A stretch of 29,140 nucleotides of DNA, taken from the IMG/VR virus record IMGVR_UViG_3300025131_000290, positions 1 through 29,140 of that record, one strand, 5' to 3'. Below the pieces are notes generated by a model, which worked only from the letters and a program-made list of their open reading frames with translations, ran no database searches and had not been told where the DNA came from. Made by a program: the position numbers and the translations under genes. This document shows, in pieces, positions 16,207-24,153 of the stretch (within the stretch, counting starts at the first letter, position 1; the number at the start of each line of letters is the position of its first letter). The stretch is from a virus.

Positions 16207-18069
16207 TTACTCTGGAAATGTAGCTCCAGTTGGTTGAACTGTGAAATCTAAAACAATAAATTCTGCAGTTCTTGTAGGTTGAACAAATATCTGTCCGTAT
16301 AATACATTTCTATCTACAACATCTGGAGTATTATTTGTTTCATCCATAACGACACGGAATGCATTTAATCCTGAGTTGGCTTGAACTTGTTCTAAGAACG
16401 GATTAACGATATTCAAGAATCTTCGTCTTGTAGCCGCATTGTTTTGTTCGAATACAAGGAATCTTGAAGATGATGCAATAAACTTCTTAACTTTGATTAA
16501 CAACCTTCGTACATTAATCCTATCAAGTGCTGATGCTTTCTTCTGTAAAGTCTTTTGACCCCATACAGTAACACCTTGTCCTGGGAATGTTGCAATTGGA
16601 TTAACATTTGAATCATACAATGTATCTCTATTTGAATGTGTTAATTTTCGTTCAGCTTGAATGGCCATATCAATTCCACCACGATTTAAACCAGCTGGTG
16701 CGAACCATGGATGTGCAACTTTATCGTTGAATGCATAAACTCCAGCTAACACAACTGATGGTGGTACCCATCTATTTGTTCCTAAGTCAGCGTCTGCTAT
16801 TTGAATCCAGGGATAATACATAGCTGAATAATTTGAATCACGAGCTTCGGCCTTAGCTGTTGCTGTTGTGAGTGCTTGACCATAAAGACCTGGGTCGGCA
16901 ACAACAAAACAATCACCTCTGTCTTCACACATATCTATTGCTTTTGTTATAAGTGCAGAACCGGCACCTGACGAATCATCTGTTACACCGGGCATCAGAA
17001 CTAAATTAATATCATATTCATCTTGATTTCCTAAAATATTAATTGCATCTTCGTAAGCAGTTTGACCATCAGTAGCTGCGTCTAAATCAAATCCTTGTAC
17101 ATTGGACGATTCTATGTTATCATAGAATACTGCTTGAGGAGAAGCGCCACTATCTCCAACAAAATTACCAAGTGCATCAAATCCTGCGTGTCCTACTGAA
17201 CCACCTGTAAATGAACCGCTATTAATACTAGGAAGTGAAGCAGAAGCTGCGTTAACTCTAATATTTCCGTTCTCATCTAAATAATCTGCAGTTTGTTTTA
17301 GTATTTCAACCCTCACATATTTTGATTTGTTTGGATAATCACCAGTTAATGAAAGATATGGATCTGTTCCACCAGAATCATTAAGTGTCCAAACTTGATT
17401 TCCAATTATTTTTTCAATGTAATTACTTGAATTGGGATCAAGTGTTAGATTATTCCAAGTTTCTAATGTTGTTTTTCTTTTATGAGAATCATCACCTCGT
17501 CTAATAAGAAGTGTGAATGTTCCTTTATTTTGGTTAACGGTTGAAATTTCCCAACGAACATTATCTTTTGAACCAGAATTTGTTAAAATGTTATTTGTTC
17601 CAATACAACAACCTTCATATCCACCAGAACCAGTAGTATTATTCATCAATGCACCATCTGATAGAGTATGAAGTTTAAATGAACTCATAGCTGAATTAAA
17701 AAGTGTACCCGTAGTACTACCAGTATAATAATTTCCACTCCCTGTTGGAACAAATGAACTTGCTTTTGCGACAGATCCACCACCATTGGCTAATATCCTG
17801 ACGACAGTCATTTTACCTGCATATTTTAAATATTCTCTTGCTGTGTGTGATGTTAAATATTGATAATAACTTGAACCACTTTTGAATGTATCTCCGAATA
17901 ACGCTTGATATTCAGAATATGATGTAACTACTGTCGGTATTCCAGCTGGACCCTTTACTGTTGGTCCTATTAACGCAGCTCCTATTTCACCAATTGCTGC
18001 CGGTAAGAATGTCTGGTCTATTTCATTCGTAAATACACCAGGACTTATAATTTTTTCACTTGATGGCAT
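16207..18069 (-). CDS. 18: Contractile tail sheath protein, gp18-like, copy A
   Basis: This 620-residue sheath protein starts with EKIISPGVFTNEIDQTFLPA, the typical N-terminus of myovirus sheath proteins (GVF..EID), followed by GEIGAALIGPTVKGPAGIPT. The C-terminal half has the conserved sheath core: NRWVPPSVVLAGVYAFND, HPWFAPAGLNRG, VWGQKTLQKK, INVRRLLIKVKKFI and a final beta-rich arm. The middle (residues ~100-330) is variable. The ATG has TTGGAG upstream. The downstream gene is a paralogue, 128 residues longer, with very similar ends. It is probably the major sheath, or one of two, assembled around the gp19-like tube. Confidence 0.92.
   Translation of the reverse strand: MPSSEKIISPGVFTNEIDQTFLPAAIGEIGAALIGPTVKGPAGIPTVVTSYSEYQALFGDTFKSGSSYYQYLTSHTAREYLKYAGKMTVVRILANGGGSVAKASSFVPTGSGNYYTGSTTGTLFNSAMSSFKLHTLSDGALMNNTTGSGGYEGCCIGTNNILTNSGSKDNVRWEISTVNQNKGTFTLLIRRGDDSHKRKTTLETWNNLTLDPNSSNYIEKIIGNQVWTLNDSGGTDPYLSLTGDYPNKSKYVRVEILKQTADYLDENGNIRVNAASASLPSINSGSFTGGSVGHAGFDALGNFVGDSGASPQAVFYDNIESSNVQGFDLDAATDGQTAYEDAINILGNQDEYDINLVLMPGVTDDSSGAGSALITKAIDMCEDRGDCFVVADPGLYGQALTTATAKAEARDSNYSAMYYPWIQIADADLGTNRWVPPSVVLAGVYAFNDKVAHPWFAPAGLNRGGIDMAIQAERKLTHSNRDTLYDSNVNPIATFPGQGVTVWGQKTLQKKASALDRINVRRLLIKVKKFIASSSRFLVFEQNNAATRRRFLNIVNPFLEQVQANSGLNAFRVVMDETNNTPDVVDRNVLYGQIFVQPTRTAEFIVLDFTVQPTGATFPE
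17915..17999. repeat. 85-bp exact direct repeat, copy in sheath A
   Basis: Partner of the repeat at 16001-16085. The following ~50 bases towards the start codon also match, apart from a few substitutions. Confidence 0.9.
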
Positions 18070-18107
18070 TTAATTTCTCCAATTAATATATTAATGATAT
18101 GATTTAT

Positions 18108-18128
18108 ACTATCTTGTGCACAGATAGT
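18108..18128 (-). other. 5' leader hairpin of sheath message
   Basis: A perfect 7-bp stem ACTATCT/AGATAGT encloses a 7-base loop containing GTGCAC. It begins about 5 bases downstream of the promoter-like motif, so it would form near the extreme 5' end of the sheath mRNA. Such stems can protect messages from 5'-dependent decay; that role is inferred. Confidence 0.5.
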
Positions 18129-18132
18129 TTTT

Positions 18133-18147
18133 CATATATAAATATAT
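18133..18147 (-). promoter_or_regulatory. Promoter-like motif upstream of the first sheath gene
   Basis: The coding strand reads CATATATTTATATATGAA, nearly palindromic; TATAAATA lies on the other strand at 18137-18144. The sheath start is 68 bases downstream, with a hairpin in between. Confidence 0.6.
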
Positions 18148-18180
18148 GAAAAAAACTCGAAACGATTATATTTATTTGAC

Positions 18181-18462
18181 TTATTCAGATTTATTTGATG
18201 TAAAAACACCAGTTTCGGGGTCTAATGAACCATCACCATATTTTTCTGTGATTTTGTTCAAAAGTTCTCTTTCGTTGGATTGTACCTCATTAAATTTTTT
18301 ATTTAATTCATCTTCTTGACCATTTAATAAGTCTGATTGCTGGTCAAGTCTTAATTTTGCCACAGACAATTGACCAAATTGAGTTTGAATATCAAAATAA
18401 TTATCTTGTATTTCCTTAACTTGTTTCAGTTCTCCGTCTGTGAATTTTGTTTCTTCTGCCAT
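18181..18462 (-). CDS. Small coiled-coil protein upstream of sheath genes
   Basis: The 93-residue acidic protein is dominated by heptad-like helix from residue 10 to about 75 (ELKQVKEIQDNYFDIQTQFG, then LDQQSDLLNGQEDELNKKF). It closes with KYGDGSLDPETGVFTSNK, a short polar tail. Similar small proteins are common in marine T4-like phages but have no assigned role as far as I know. The ATG has AGAGG upstream and its own promoter-like motif. It may be an assembly factor or minor tail component; function is unknown. Confidence 0.7.
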   Translation of the reverse strand: MAEETKFTDGELKQVKEIQDNYFDIQTQFGQLSVAKLRLDQQSDLLNGQEDELNKKFNEVQSNERELLNKITEKYGDGSLDPETGVFTSNKSE

Positions 18463-18490
18463 TTTATAACCTCTATTTTGTTGTTAATAT

Positions 18491-18505
18491 CGTATATAAA
18501 TATAT
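18491..18505 (-). promoter_or_regulatory. Promoter-like motif upstream of the 93-residue gene
   Basis: The coding strand reads ATATATTTATATACGATA; TATAAATA lies on the other strand at 18495-18502. The start codon is 33 bases downstream. It carries C instead of T within the ATG part of the consensus. Confidence 0.55.
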
Positions 18506-18527
18506 ATAAACTTTTCTAAAAAATGAT

Positions 18528-19391
18528 TTATTTTCCTACTTGTTTATTAGTAGCGTCACCTTCAAATCCAAATACAACTTTTGCTGGTGTCAACTCTCTG
18601 CCCATTTCATAAGTTTTTCCAAATATATTATCTGTAAACTCTGGAATCATATATGCTTTTATTGAAAGACTAAATTCATTTTTAATCAGTCGTTCTCCAT
18701 CAGCTGTCATTTCAGATGCATCACTTATACCACCATCCAATGATGATAAGAATTTATAATTCTCTGAATCACCGAAATATGTTTCTAAATGTTCAATCCA
18801 TAAGTTATTAAGTAAATTCATCTGTTCCATATAGCTAGTAAACATCATTATCGAATAACTACATAATACAAAGTCAGGCATTCCTGTGTAAAGTATTTCT
18901 TGAACAGGTTTCTTTCCTGTTTGAACTGTAAATCTATCATAACGATTATCTTTAGACCATTGATTATTTCTTGCTACTTTAATAAATTTACCTTGAACAT
19001 CGTTGTCAAATGAAAGAGGCATTGTATCATCAAATGAAAGGTCAGTTCTTCTCATTATAATTAATGGTAACATTATTGAACCATTCTTATCTCTTAATAC
19101 TCCATTCTTTCTAACTGATTTCCATCTTTCTTCATTCGCATATAATACAGGAACTTTTATATTTTCATTGGCTTCTCTCACAGTAGGTTTCATTATATTC
19201 TTAATATGATTCATAACAGATGTATCAATATCTTTTAATGTGATAGAAAATCCTTTAGTAAAATCTTTACCTGGATTTACAGATTGAGCTCTATTACCTT
19301 TAATCTGTGTATCTTTAAAAGACCTTTGTTTTGACCTATCAACTTGTGATGTTGTTGTTATATGTTTATTTGTGATTGGTTTAACAGCCAT
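18528..19391 (-). CDS. 15: Tail sheath terminator/stabiliser, gp15-like
   Basis: This 287-residue protein matches T4 gp15 (about 270 residues), which caps the tail and joins it to the neck. Similar elements in the same order are IKVPVLYANEERWKSVRKNG (gp15: RVPITYASKEHF...), then LPLIIMRRTDLSFD, the IMMFTSYMEQMNLLNNLWIE helix (gp15: SIFTRYEDDMFQIVEQILPY), and SLSIKAYMIPE before the C-terminus. Start: ATG overlapping the upstream stop, with GGAGAT upstream. It follows gp13-like and gp14-like genes and precedes the sheath, matching the T4 order without the terminase genes 16 and 17 in between. Confidence 0.8.
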   Translation of the reverse strand: MAVKPITNKHITTTSQVDRSKQRSFKDTQIKGNRAQSVNPGKDFTKGFSITLKDIDTSVMNHIKNIMKPTVREANENIKVPVLYANEERWKSVRKNGVLRDKNGSIMLPLIIMRRTDLSFDDTMPLSFDNDVQGKFIKVARNNQWSKDNRYDRFTVQTGKKPVQEILYTGMPDFVLCSYSIMMFTSYMEQMNLLNNLWIEHLETYFGDSENYKFLSSLDGGISDASEMTADGERLIKNEFSLSIKAYMIPEFTDNIFGKTYEMGRELTPAKVVFGFEGDATNKQVGK

Positions 19392-19813
19392 TATACTTTA
19401 TCTCCATTTCGTCTGCGTTCTCTAATTCGTAATGCTTTTAGTTTATCCTTTTTAGTCAATACTTTACCTATCGTTACTTCTGATTTAACAGCGTTCTGGT
19501 CAACTTTACTGATAGCTATCTCTCTTTGTATATCTACTTCAACAGCTTCTGTTCCAGTTTGACTATCTTTTCCATCGATTCTGTTACCAAACTTATCAAT
19601 CTTTCCTAACATCTTTGACATCATTTCTTCTAATTTTAGATTTCCGTTTTGTTCTGTTGGAGCTTGATAAATCCGTTCTCCATATACATCTTCTTCATAG
19701 TTTTCTTTTAAGTTACCATCAACTTGTTCTTCAACTTTTGGTAATTGTTTGAAGTTTGGACTTTTGGTATCATATTTTATTATTTTTTTACCTGGTATTT
19801 TTTGTACTGCCAT
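19391..19813 (-). CDS. Unknown protein between neck and tail-terminator genes
   Basis: The 140-residue protein is charged, with a Gly/Asn/Gln-rich N-terminus that looks flexible (residues 1-55) and a basic C-terminal helix (LTKKDKLKALRIRERRRNGD). The ATG is preceded by GAGGAAG. Its start overlaps the small basic gene by 26 bases, and its stop overlaps the start of the gp15-like gene as TAATG. No family is recognised. Its place suggests a neck or tail-completion accessory. Confidence 0.65.
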   Translation of the reverse strand: MAVQKIPGKKIIKYDTKSPNFKQLPKVEEQVDGNLKENYEEDVYGERIYQAPTEQNGNLKLEEMMSKMLGKIDKFGNRIDGKDSQTGTEAVEVDIQREIAISKVDQNAVKSEVTIGKVLTKKDKLKALRIRERRRNGDKV

Positions 19814-19922
19814 GTTTCTTCCTCATCCGCTTGACTTGGTTTGCTGTTCTTCCATTTCTTTTTAACCATTCATTTCTTTTTCTTCTTTCTCGTTTTCTTT
19901 CTTTCGCTGCTCTATTTGGCAC
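19788..19922 (-). CDS. 44-residue, very basic conserved-looking small protein
   Basis: A short open frame starts with GTG overlapping the TAG stop of the gp14-like gene (TAGTG) and ends 26 bases inside the next gene. The product begins MPNRAAKERKRERRKRNEWL and continues KRNGRTANQVKRMRKK, about half of it Lys or Arg. I recall similar tiny NxAAKERKR...NGRTANQ proteins in marine T4-like phages, but cannot confirm this here. Stop-start coupling, length filling the only gap in this operon, and non-random composition support a real gene. The high charge suggests DNA or RNA binding, perhaps in the neck or during packaging; this is inference. Confidence 0.65.
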   Translation of the reverse strand: MPNRAAKERKRERRKRNEWLKRNGRTANQVKRMRKKHGSTKNTR

Positions 19923-20389
19923 TATTTAGGTCTTTCTTCTATTTGTAATGATGATAACCTACTTCTATGTGCTTTAACAATTATACTATGTTTAAAGTTT
20001 TGATGACCAGCAATCAATTGTGGTTCTGTCACCGAGTTCATTTCAAAATAAATACCATTCCAATCAACAATATCACCAATTTCTGGATAAAAACTCGCTT
20101 CTGATAAAGTTGTTCTGTGGAAATACATCTCAATTGATGTATTTAAGTCTGGACCTAAGTCATTTACTTCTATTTCTGGTTCTATATAATTAATAAGACA
20201 ATTTACTCTAAACCCTTGGTCGTAATATTTAGTTGTAGATTCACCATACATATTTTCTTCGGTATTCTCTATTGTAATCTTATAGATATCTACTGTCTGT
20301 CCTATTATCTCATCAATTAGTTCTTCGTTAAACGCGTCGAACAAATTTATATCTTTCTGGGATGTAAAAAAAGGCTTATTAGTTGCCAT
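19922..20389 (-). CDS. 14: Neck protein, gp14-like
   Basis: This is a 155-residue protein between the gp13-like and gp15-like genes. The segment FYPEIGDIVDWNGIYFEMNS, then VTEPQLIAGHQNFKHSIIV, resembles the gp14 pattern of a beta-hairpin domain (in T4, EGDLIYFPM...LFEINWVEP...LGQ). T4 gp14 has 256 residues, so this is a shorter version of the neck completion protein. The start is an ATG with AAGGAG inside the end of the upstream endonuclease gene. The stop TAG overlaps the GTG start of a small basic gene. Confidence 0.6.
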   Translation of the reverse strand: MATNKPFFTSQKDINLFDAFNEELIDEIIGQTVDIYKITIENTEENMYGESTTKYYDQGFRVNCLINYIEPEIEVNDLGPDLNTSIEMYFHRTTLSEASFYPEIGDIVDWNGIYFEMNSVTEPQLIAGHQNFKHSIIVKAHRSRLSSLQIEERPK

Positions 20390-21062
20390 ATATCAACTCC
20401 TTACAATTATCAAAATGCCATCTTTTCATATTACTTATACTCCCAATTAATGTACAATGTGGACATTCAATTTTTCTCTTAGCTTTCTCACCAATTTTAA
20501 TCTTAGTTTCCATCGATTGATATTTACCATACATACCATTGTTATCACCCGTTCTATCTACTCCATACCAATGATGGTTTTCACCTGAATGATATGTAGT
20601 ATTATTATTATGACATTTACCTTCTTTCCACCGTTTCTTAACAGTATTACTGATACTATTCTTATACCCATCAGATTTTCTTCTACCAGATTGATAATCA
20701 CTCATTTTTTTCTTTGTTTCTGCTGATTTCGGTTTACTCATTCGTTTTTTAGTTATATTAGAACGAATATAATTTTCACCACCTAATGTCATATTATATC
20801 CACACCCATTATCAACAAAACTATTATTTTCTTTAATGTAATATTGCTCTTTTTCATTTAATTCATCAATATCTTTACATTCACAGATAACTTCCCATTT
20901 AAAGTTTTCTTGTCCGTATTTGTTAATAGCGTTGTGAAAATAATTATTAGAATTGTTCTTAGAGTTCCTCAAATGATTCAATTTTCTATCATTAAATTTA
21001 TTTATAGTCTGACCCACATAAGACTTGCCATTTACTTTATTTGTAGCTTTGTAAATTACCAT
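20379..21062 (-). CDS. GIY-YIG homing endonuclease with NUMOD3 motifs and C-terminal zinc finger
   Basis: The 227-residue protein has an N-terminal GIY-YIG nuclease domain: MVIYKATN, KSYVGQTINKFNDRK, a Glu in DELNEKEQYYI and the closing GYNMTLGGE. NUMOD3-like DNA-contact motifs follow (SKPKSAETKKKMS; DNNGMYGKYQSMETKIKIGE). The C-terminus IECPHCTLIGSISNMKRWHF then DNC gives a C-x2-C...H-x3-C zinc-finger pattern common in these enzymes. It sits between the gp13-like and gp14-like genes. It starts 5 bases after the former, and its last 11 bases overlap the start of the latter, whose Shine-Dalgarno site (AAGGAG) lies inside its coding region. This close fit suggests long co-adaptation rather than a recent insertion. 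Confidence 0.87.
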   Translation of the reverse strand: MVIYKATNKVNGKSYVGQTINKFNDRKLNHLRNSKNNSNNYFHNAINKYGQENFKWEVICECKDIDELNEKEQYYIKENNSFVDNGCGYNMTLGGENYIRSNITKKRMSKPKSAETKKKMSDYQSGRRKSDGYKNSISNTVKKRWKEGKCHNNNTTYHSGENHHWYGVDRTGDNNGMYGKYQSMETKIKIGEKAKRKIECPHCTLIGSISNMKRWHFDNCKELIYGN

Positions 21063-21066
21063 ACAA

Positions 21067-22242
21067 TTATCCTATATAAATCTCAAGTGGAGCTTTGTTC
21101 AACACTTGTTGATTAGCGTCTGCTATCTCTTGTTCTGTTACTGCTTTTTCTTTTAAACTTAACGAATCTAAAAATTCTTTCATCTCTTCTAATAGTAATG
21201 ATTTTTCTTCTCTACCTTCCGCCTTTAAACCTTCACCATCCATTGTTACTTCACCATTTGGAAGTGGCATCGATGCATATTTACTTCTTATAATTCCTAA
21301 TAATTCTTTTGCTAAAGCTAAAGTCATTTTTCTTATCCATTGACGACCAGCTGAATTTATTTCTGAATATGTAATGAACTTATATGGAATATTACTTGGG
21401 TCTGATACTTTACTATTTGTATGTGTCCTTGTTGTATTTCTAGCTTCACTTCTGATATAATAATTAAAATATATCTTATTACCCGCATCAGATGATTTTG
21501 GTATTGGAAAAATTCTTACTTTATTATTTACTAACTCAAATGAATAATTAGATTTTCTAACTTTATCACTAGTTTCAATGGCTTGCATTCTTGTTATATC
21601 ATGTGAAATCGGTCTTAATATAAATGAAACTGCAGGTGAAGTTGAACCCATTCCAAATGCATCTAACATTTGTTGTTGGTCAAATGAACCAGCATATGGG
21701 TCATAAAACTTTAATGCGGCCGATGGACCATAATTAAATACTCGTTGAATTTCAAGTCTGTCACCTGTTTTTTCTAATGACGCGCTTTCTAAATTATATT
21801 CTTGTTTACTACTTGTAAGAGTAATTGAACCACTATACATTTCTACACTACCACCAACATTAACAGCTTCAGCATATTGTTCAGATAAAACAAATGATGT
21901 TCCCATATGAGGTGTTTCTGGTTCATGTGAACCCATGTCACCTAAAGTAGAGCCACTTTGTCTGTTAGTTGAACCATAATGTTCCCACATCCAATTCTTT
22001 ATATTATAATGGTTTATTTGTTGTGAATATTCTGAAACTGCTTCTTCAAATGTAGCGTATATTGAACCTGTATTGAACTCTAATTGCATAACTGGATGTC
22101 CAAGTTTCTTAGCTACATATTTACAAACAGTTAAACTATCATTTTGAAATTCTGTATCATTATCATAAATTCCATGAGGTGTTTCACCAACTACATCATA
22201 ACCTGTTGTTGGGTCTGAATATATATAAGCAAATTTTGACAT
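21067..22242 (-). CDS. 13: Neck protein, gp13-like (head completion)
   Basis: This 391-residue protein is probably the head-completion/neck protein. The evidence is the N-terminal theme VCKYVAKKLGHPVMQLEFN and FEEAVSEYSQQINHYNIKN, which resembles the amphipathic start of T4-type gp13 from marine phages, plus its place two genes before gp14-like and gp15-like proteins. A beta-rich middle (residues ~130-270) and a helical C-terminus follow. T4 gp13 has 309 residues, so this one is longer. The ATG has TTGGAG 6 bases upstream. Another neck or portal-adaptor role cannot be excluded. It probably starts an operon from the promoter-like motif 33 bases upstream. Confidence 0.6.
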   Translation of the reverse strand: MSKFAYIYSDPTTGYDVVGETPHGIYDNDTEFQNDSLTVCKYVAKKLGHPVMQLEFNTGSIYATFEEAVSEYSQQINHYNIKNWMWEHYGSTNRQSGSTLGDMGSHEPETPHMGTSFVLSEQYAEAVNVGGSVEMYSGSITLTSSKQEYNLESASLEKTGDRLEIQRVFNYGPSAALKFYDPYAGSFDQQQMLDAFGMGSTSPAVSFILRPISHDITRMQAIETSDKVRKSNYSFELVNNKVRIFPIPKSSDAGNKIYFNYYIRSEARNTTRTHTNSKVSDPSNIPYKFITYSEINSAGRQWIRKMTLALAKELLGIIRSKYASMPLPNGEVTMDGEGLKAEGREEKSLLLEEMKEFLDSLSLKEKAVTEQEIADANQQVLNKAPLEIYIG

Positions 22243-22270
22243 TTATTTCTCCAAATTGGGTATTCTTCTT

Positions 22271-22285
22271 CATATATAAATATAA
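22271..22285 (-). promoter_or_regulatory. Promoter-like motif upstream of neck gene
   Basis: The coding strand reads TTATATTTATATATGAAG; TATAAATA lies on the opposite strand at 22275-22282. The start codon is 33 bases downstream. It separates the fibre gene from the neck operon. Confidence 0.6.
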
Positions 22286-22304
22286 GAAAAGGAGAGAATA
22301 GATA

Positions 22305-24143
22305 CTATTTATTCTTCAACTCATCTATTTGTTTCTGTAAATCTATAACATATAATGTAAGTTCCTCAACTTTTTCAAGAAGTTTCATATCTCTATCACC
22401 AATTGATAGTTGTTTCCACCCATTTATATCATCGGCTGGTGGGAGGCCTGGTAGATGTTGATGTTCTTCAATATGTTCTTCAACTTCTGGTAAGGTTCTC
22501 AATATATATTCAGGTTCAAATACATAGTCAGCTCCAAACTCCACACCTAAATCATAGAAAGTTGATCCATACACAGCCCCACTTGCACTTATGTTTCCAC
22601 TTGCGGTTATGTGACCATTTGAACCTGATACCCACACATCACCAACTACATGTAATTTTGCACCTAATGATCCTGTGATGCCGACACCAAGAGGGCCCTT
22701 AAACCAACTAGGATAATTACCTGTTCCCCCAGCATTAAGTGAAACATTTACATCACTACCATCTTTATATAATTCTAACTTACCTGAATTATATAACGAA
22801 TCATGTGCCCCTAAAATACCAAGAAGATAATTACCTTCTACTTTAAGAATATCTGTATTAGTGTCAGCTGATATTCCAGACTGTTTTAAATGTAGTAAGC
22901 TGGTTGGACTCGTTTTTCCGATGCCAACTCGACCATCAAAATAACCAGCTCCCAACGAACCAGTTGATATTGATGAACCACTTATACCATATACAAATTC
23001 TGATGCTTCGTTTCCTTTTAATATTACTCTGTTACTATCATTATTTTCTCTGACATACAATTCACCATGACCACTTGATATATTTGTAAAAATTCTAAAC
23101 TGATTGTTTGAATTGTCTCTATGTCCAAAACCAATTCCTGTGTAATCGACTACAAATCGTTTGTTGTCTAAATGTACATCATATGATGGATTAGTTATTC
23201 CAACTCCTATACGACTAAATGTTCCTAAGTCGTCAATTGATAAATCACCGAATGAACCAGTTGATGTTGATGAACCACTTATGTTTCCTTCTACATTTAT
23301 ATTAGCAGATGAACCACTCCCTACCCATAGATTTCCACTTGCGGTTATGTGTGAACCAAAAGAAGCTCCACCATCTTTAAGAAAAAATACTCTATTGTTT
23401 CCACCACCTGCATCAGTTGTTCTTTCTCTAAAGGTTAAATCACCAGCGGTTGATAATCCAAGATTCCATTGGATGTTTTCATTGTTTCTTCTAAGTGAAA
23501 GCATTTGAGCATCAGATGAATCAATAATCAACATATTAGCACCTTCATTAAATATTGGTGTGTATTCTCCAATGTATGTTGTTCTTGATATTAATGAACC
23601 GAATGAACCAGTTGATGTTGCTGAACCACTTATGTTTCCAACTACTTTTAAATTTATATTATTAGCACTTGTTCCTATATTCATAACACTAGGATTACTA
23701 TTTGCATCAAGAGTAATAAGATTACCAGTTCCATATTTGTTATAATGGAATCCTCTTGTAGATGTTAAACTTACATACTCACCTGTATTACGAATACCTT
23801 TAGCACTTGTAGAAGTTCGGAAATCACCAGTAGCGAAAACTTCATCTCCACTAGTTATATCACCACCAACCTCTATTGTTGATGTTGATGAGCCACTTAT
23901 GTTTCCACTTGCGGTTATGTGTAATAAATTTAAACTATCACTCTCCCCGACATTACCTATTGGACCCTCTGGTCCAATTTGTCCTTGAGGACCTGTTGAA
24001 GTAGCAGTTAAAACATTTATAGTTTGTCCTGTGGTTATATTTAATTCTTTATGAGTATCGGGACTTTCAATTATGATTTGTTTTTTATCTTCACTTATAT
24101 TAATATTATTCGGTGAATCTGGTTTTGGATTAATTGTTGACAC
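22305..24143 (-). CDS. Tail fibre protein with collagen-like segment and trimer/coiled-coil end
   Basis: This 612-residue fibre starts at a GTG with AAGGAG 6 bases upstream. After a ~50-residue N-terminal region comes a short collagen-like stretch (GPQGQIGPEGPIG, near residue 53). Then repeated beta-rich units bear the theme ITASGNISGSSTSTGSFG at least four times, with intervening segments such as GRVGIGKTSP. The end (around residues 540-612) has DYVFEPEYILRTLPEVEEHI, HQHLPGLPPADDI, and a Leu-heptad helix LLEKVEELTLYVIDLQKQID. That trailer strongly resembles the C-termini of many Bacteroidota surface proteins and phage fibres, some of them near S74-type auto-processing chaperones. It is probably the receptor-binding fibre. 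No catalytic S74 residues can be assigned confidently. Confidence 0.8.
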   Translation of the reverse strand: MSTINPKPDSPNNINISEDKKQIIIESPDTHKELNITTGQTINVLTATSTGPQGQIGPEGPIGNVGESDSLNLLHITASGNISGSSTSTIEVGGDITSGDEVFATGDFRTSTSAKGIRNTGEYVSLTSTRGFHYNKYGTGNLITLDANSNPSVMNIGTSANNINLKVVGNISGSATSTGSFGSLISRTTYIGEYTPIFNEGANMLIIDSSDAQMLSLRRNNENIQWNLGLSTAGDLTFRERTTDAGGGNNRVFFLKDGGASFGSHITASGNLWVGSGSSANINVEGNISGSSTSTGSFGDLSIDDLGTFSRIGVGITNPSYDVHLDNKRFVVDYTGIGFGHRDNSNNQFRIFTNISSGHGELYVRENNDSNRVILKGNEASEFVYGISGSSISTGSLGAGYFDGRVGIGKTSPTSLLHLKQSGISADTNTDILKVEGNYLLGILGAHDSLYNSGKLELYKDGSDVNVSLNAGGTGNYPSWFKGPLGVGITGSLGAKLHVVGDVWVSGSNGHITASGNISASGAVYGSTFYDLGVEFGADYVFEPEYILRTLPEVEEHIEEHQHLPGLPPADDINGWKQLSIGDRDMKLLEKVEELTLYVIDLQKQIDELKNK

Positions 24144-24153
24144 CTAATTCTCC

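Noticed and set aside
21064-21080. GATTTATATAGGA upstream of the second GIY-YIG gene as a promoter-like motif
   Set aside because: It is the coding end of the gp13-like gene (EIYIG), lacks the consensus core ATATTTATATATG, and the AGGA is better read as the ribosome site.
23161-23508. Plus-strand open frame of 115 codons
   Set aside because: It mirrors the repetitive fibre gene on the other strand; its repeated motif is simply the reverse complement of the fibre repeats.
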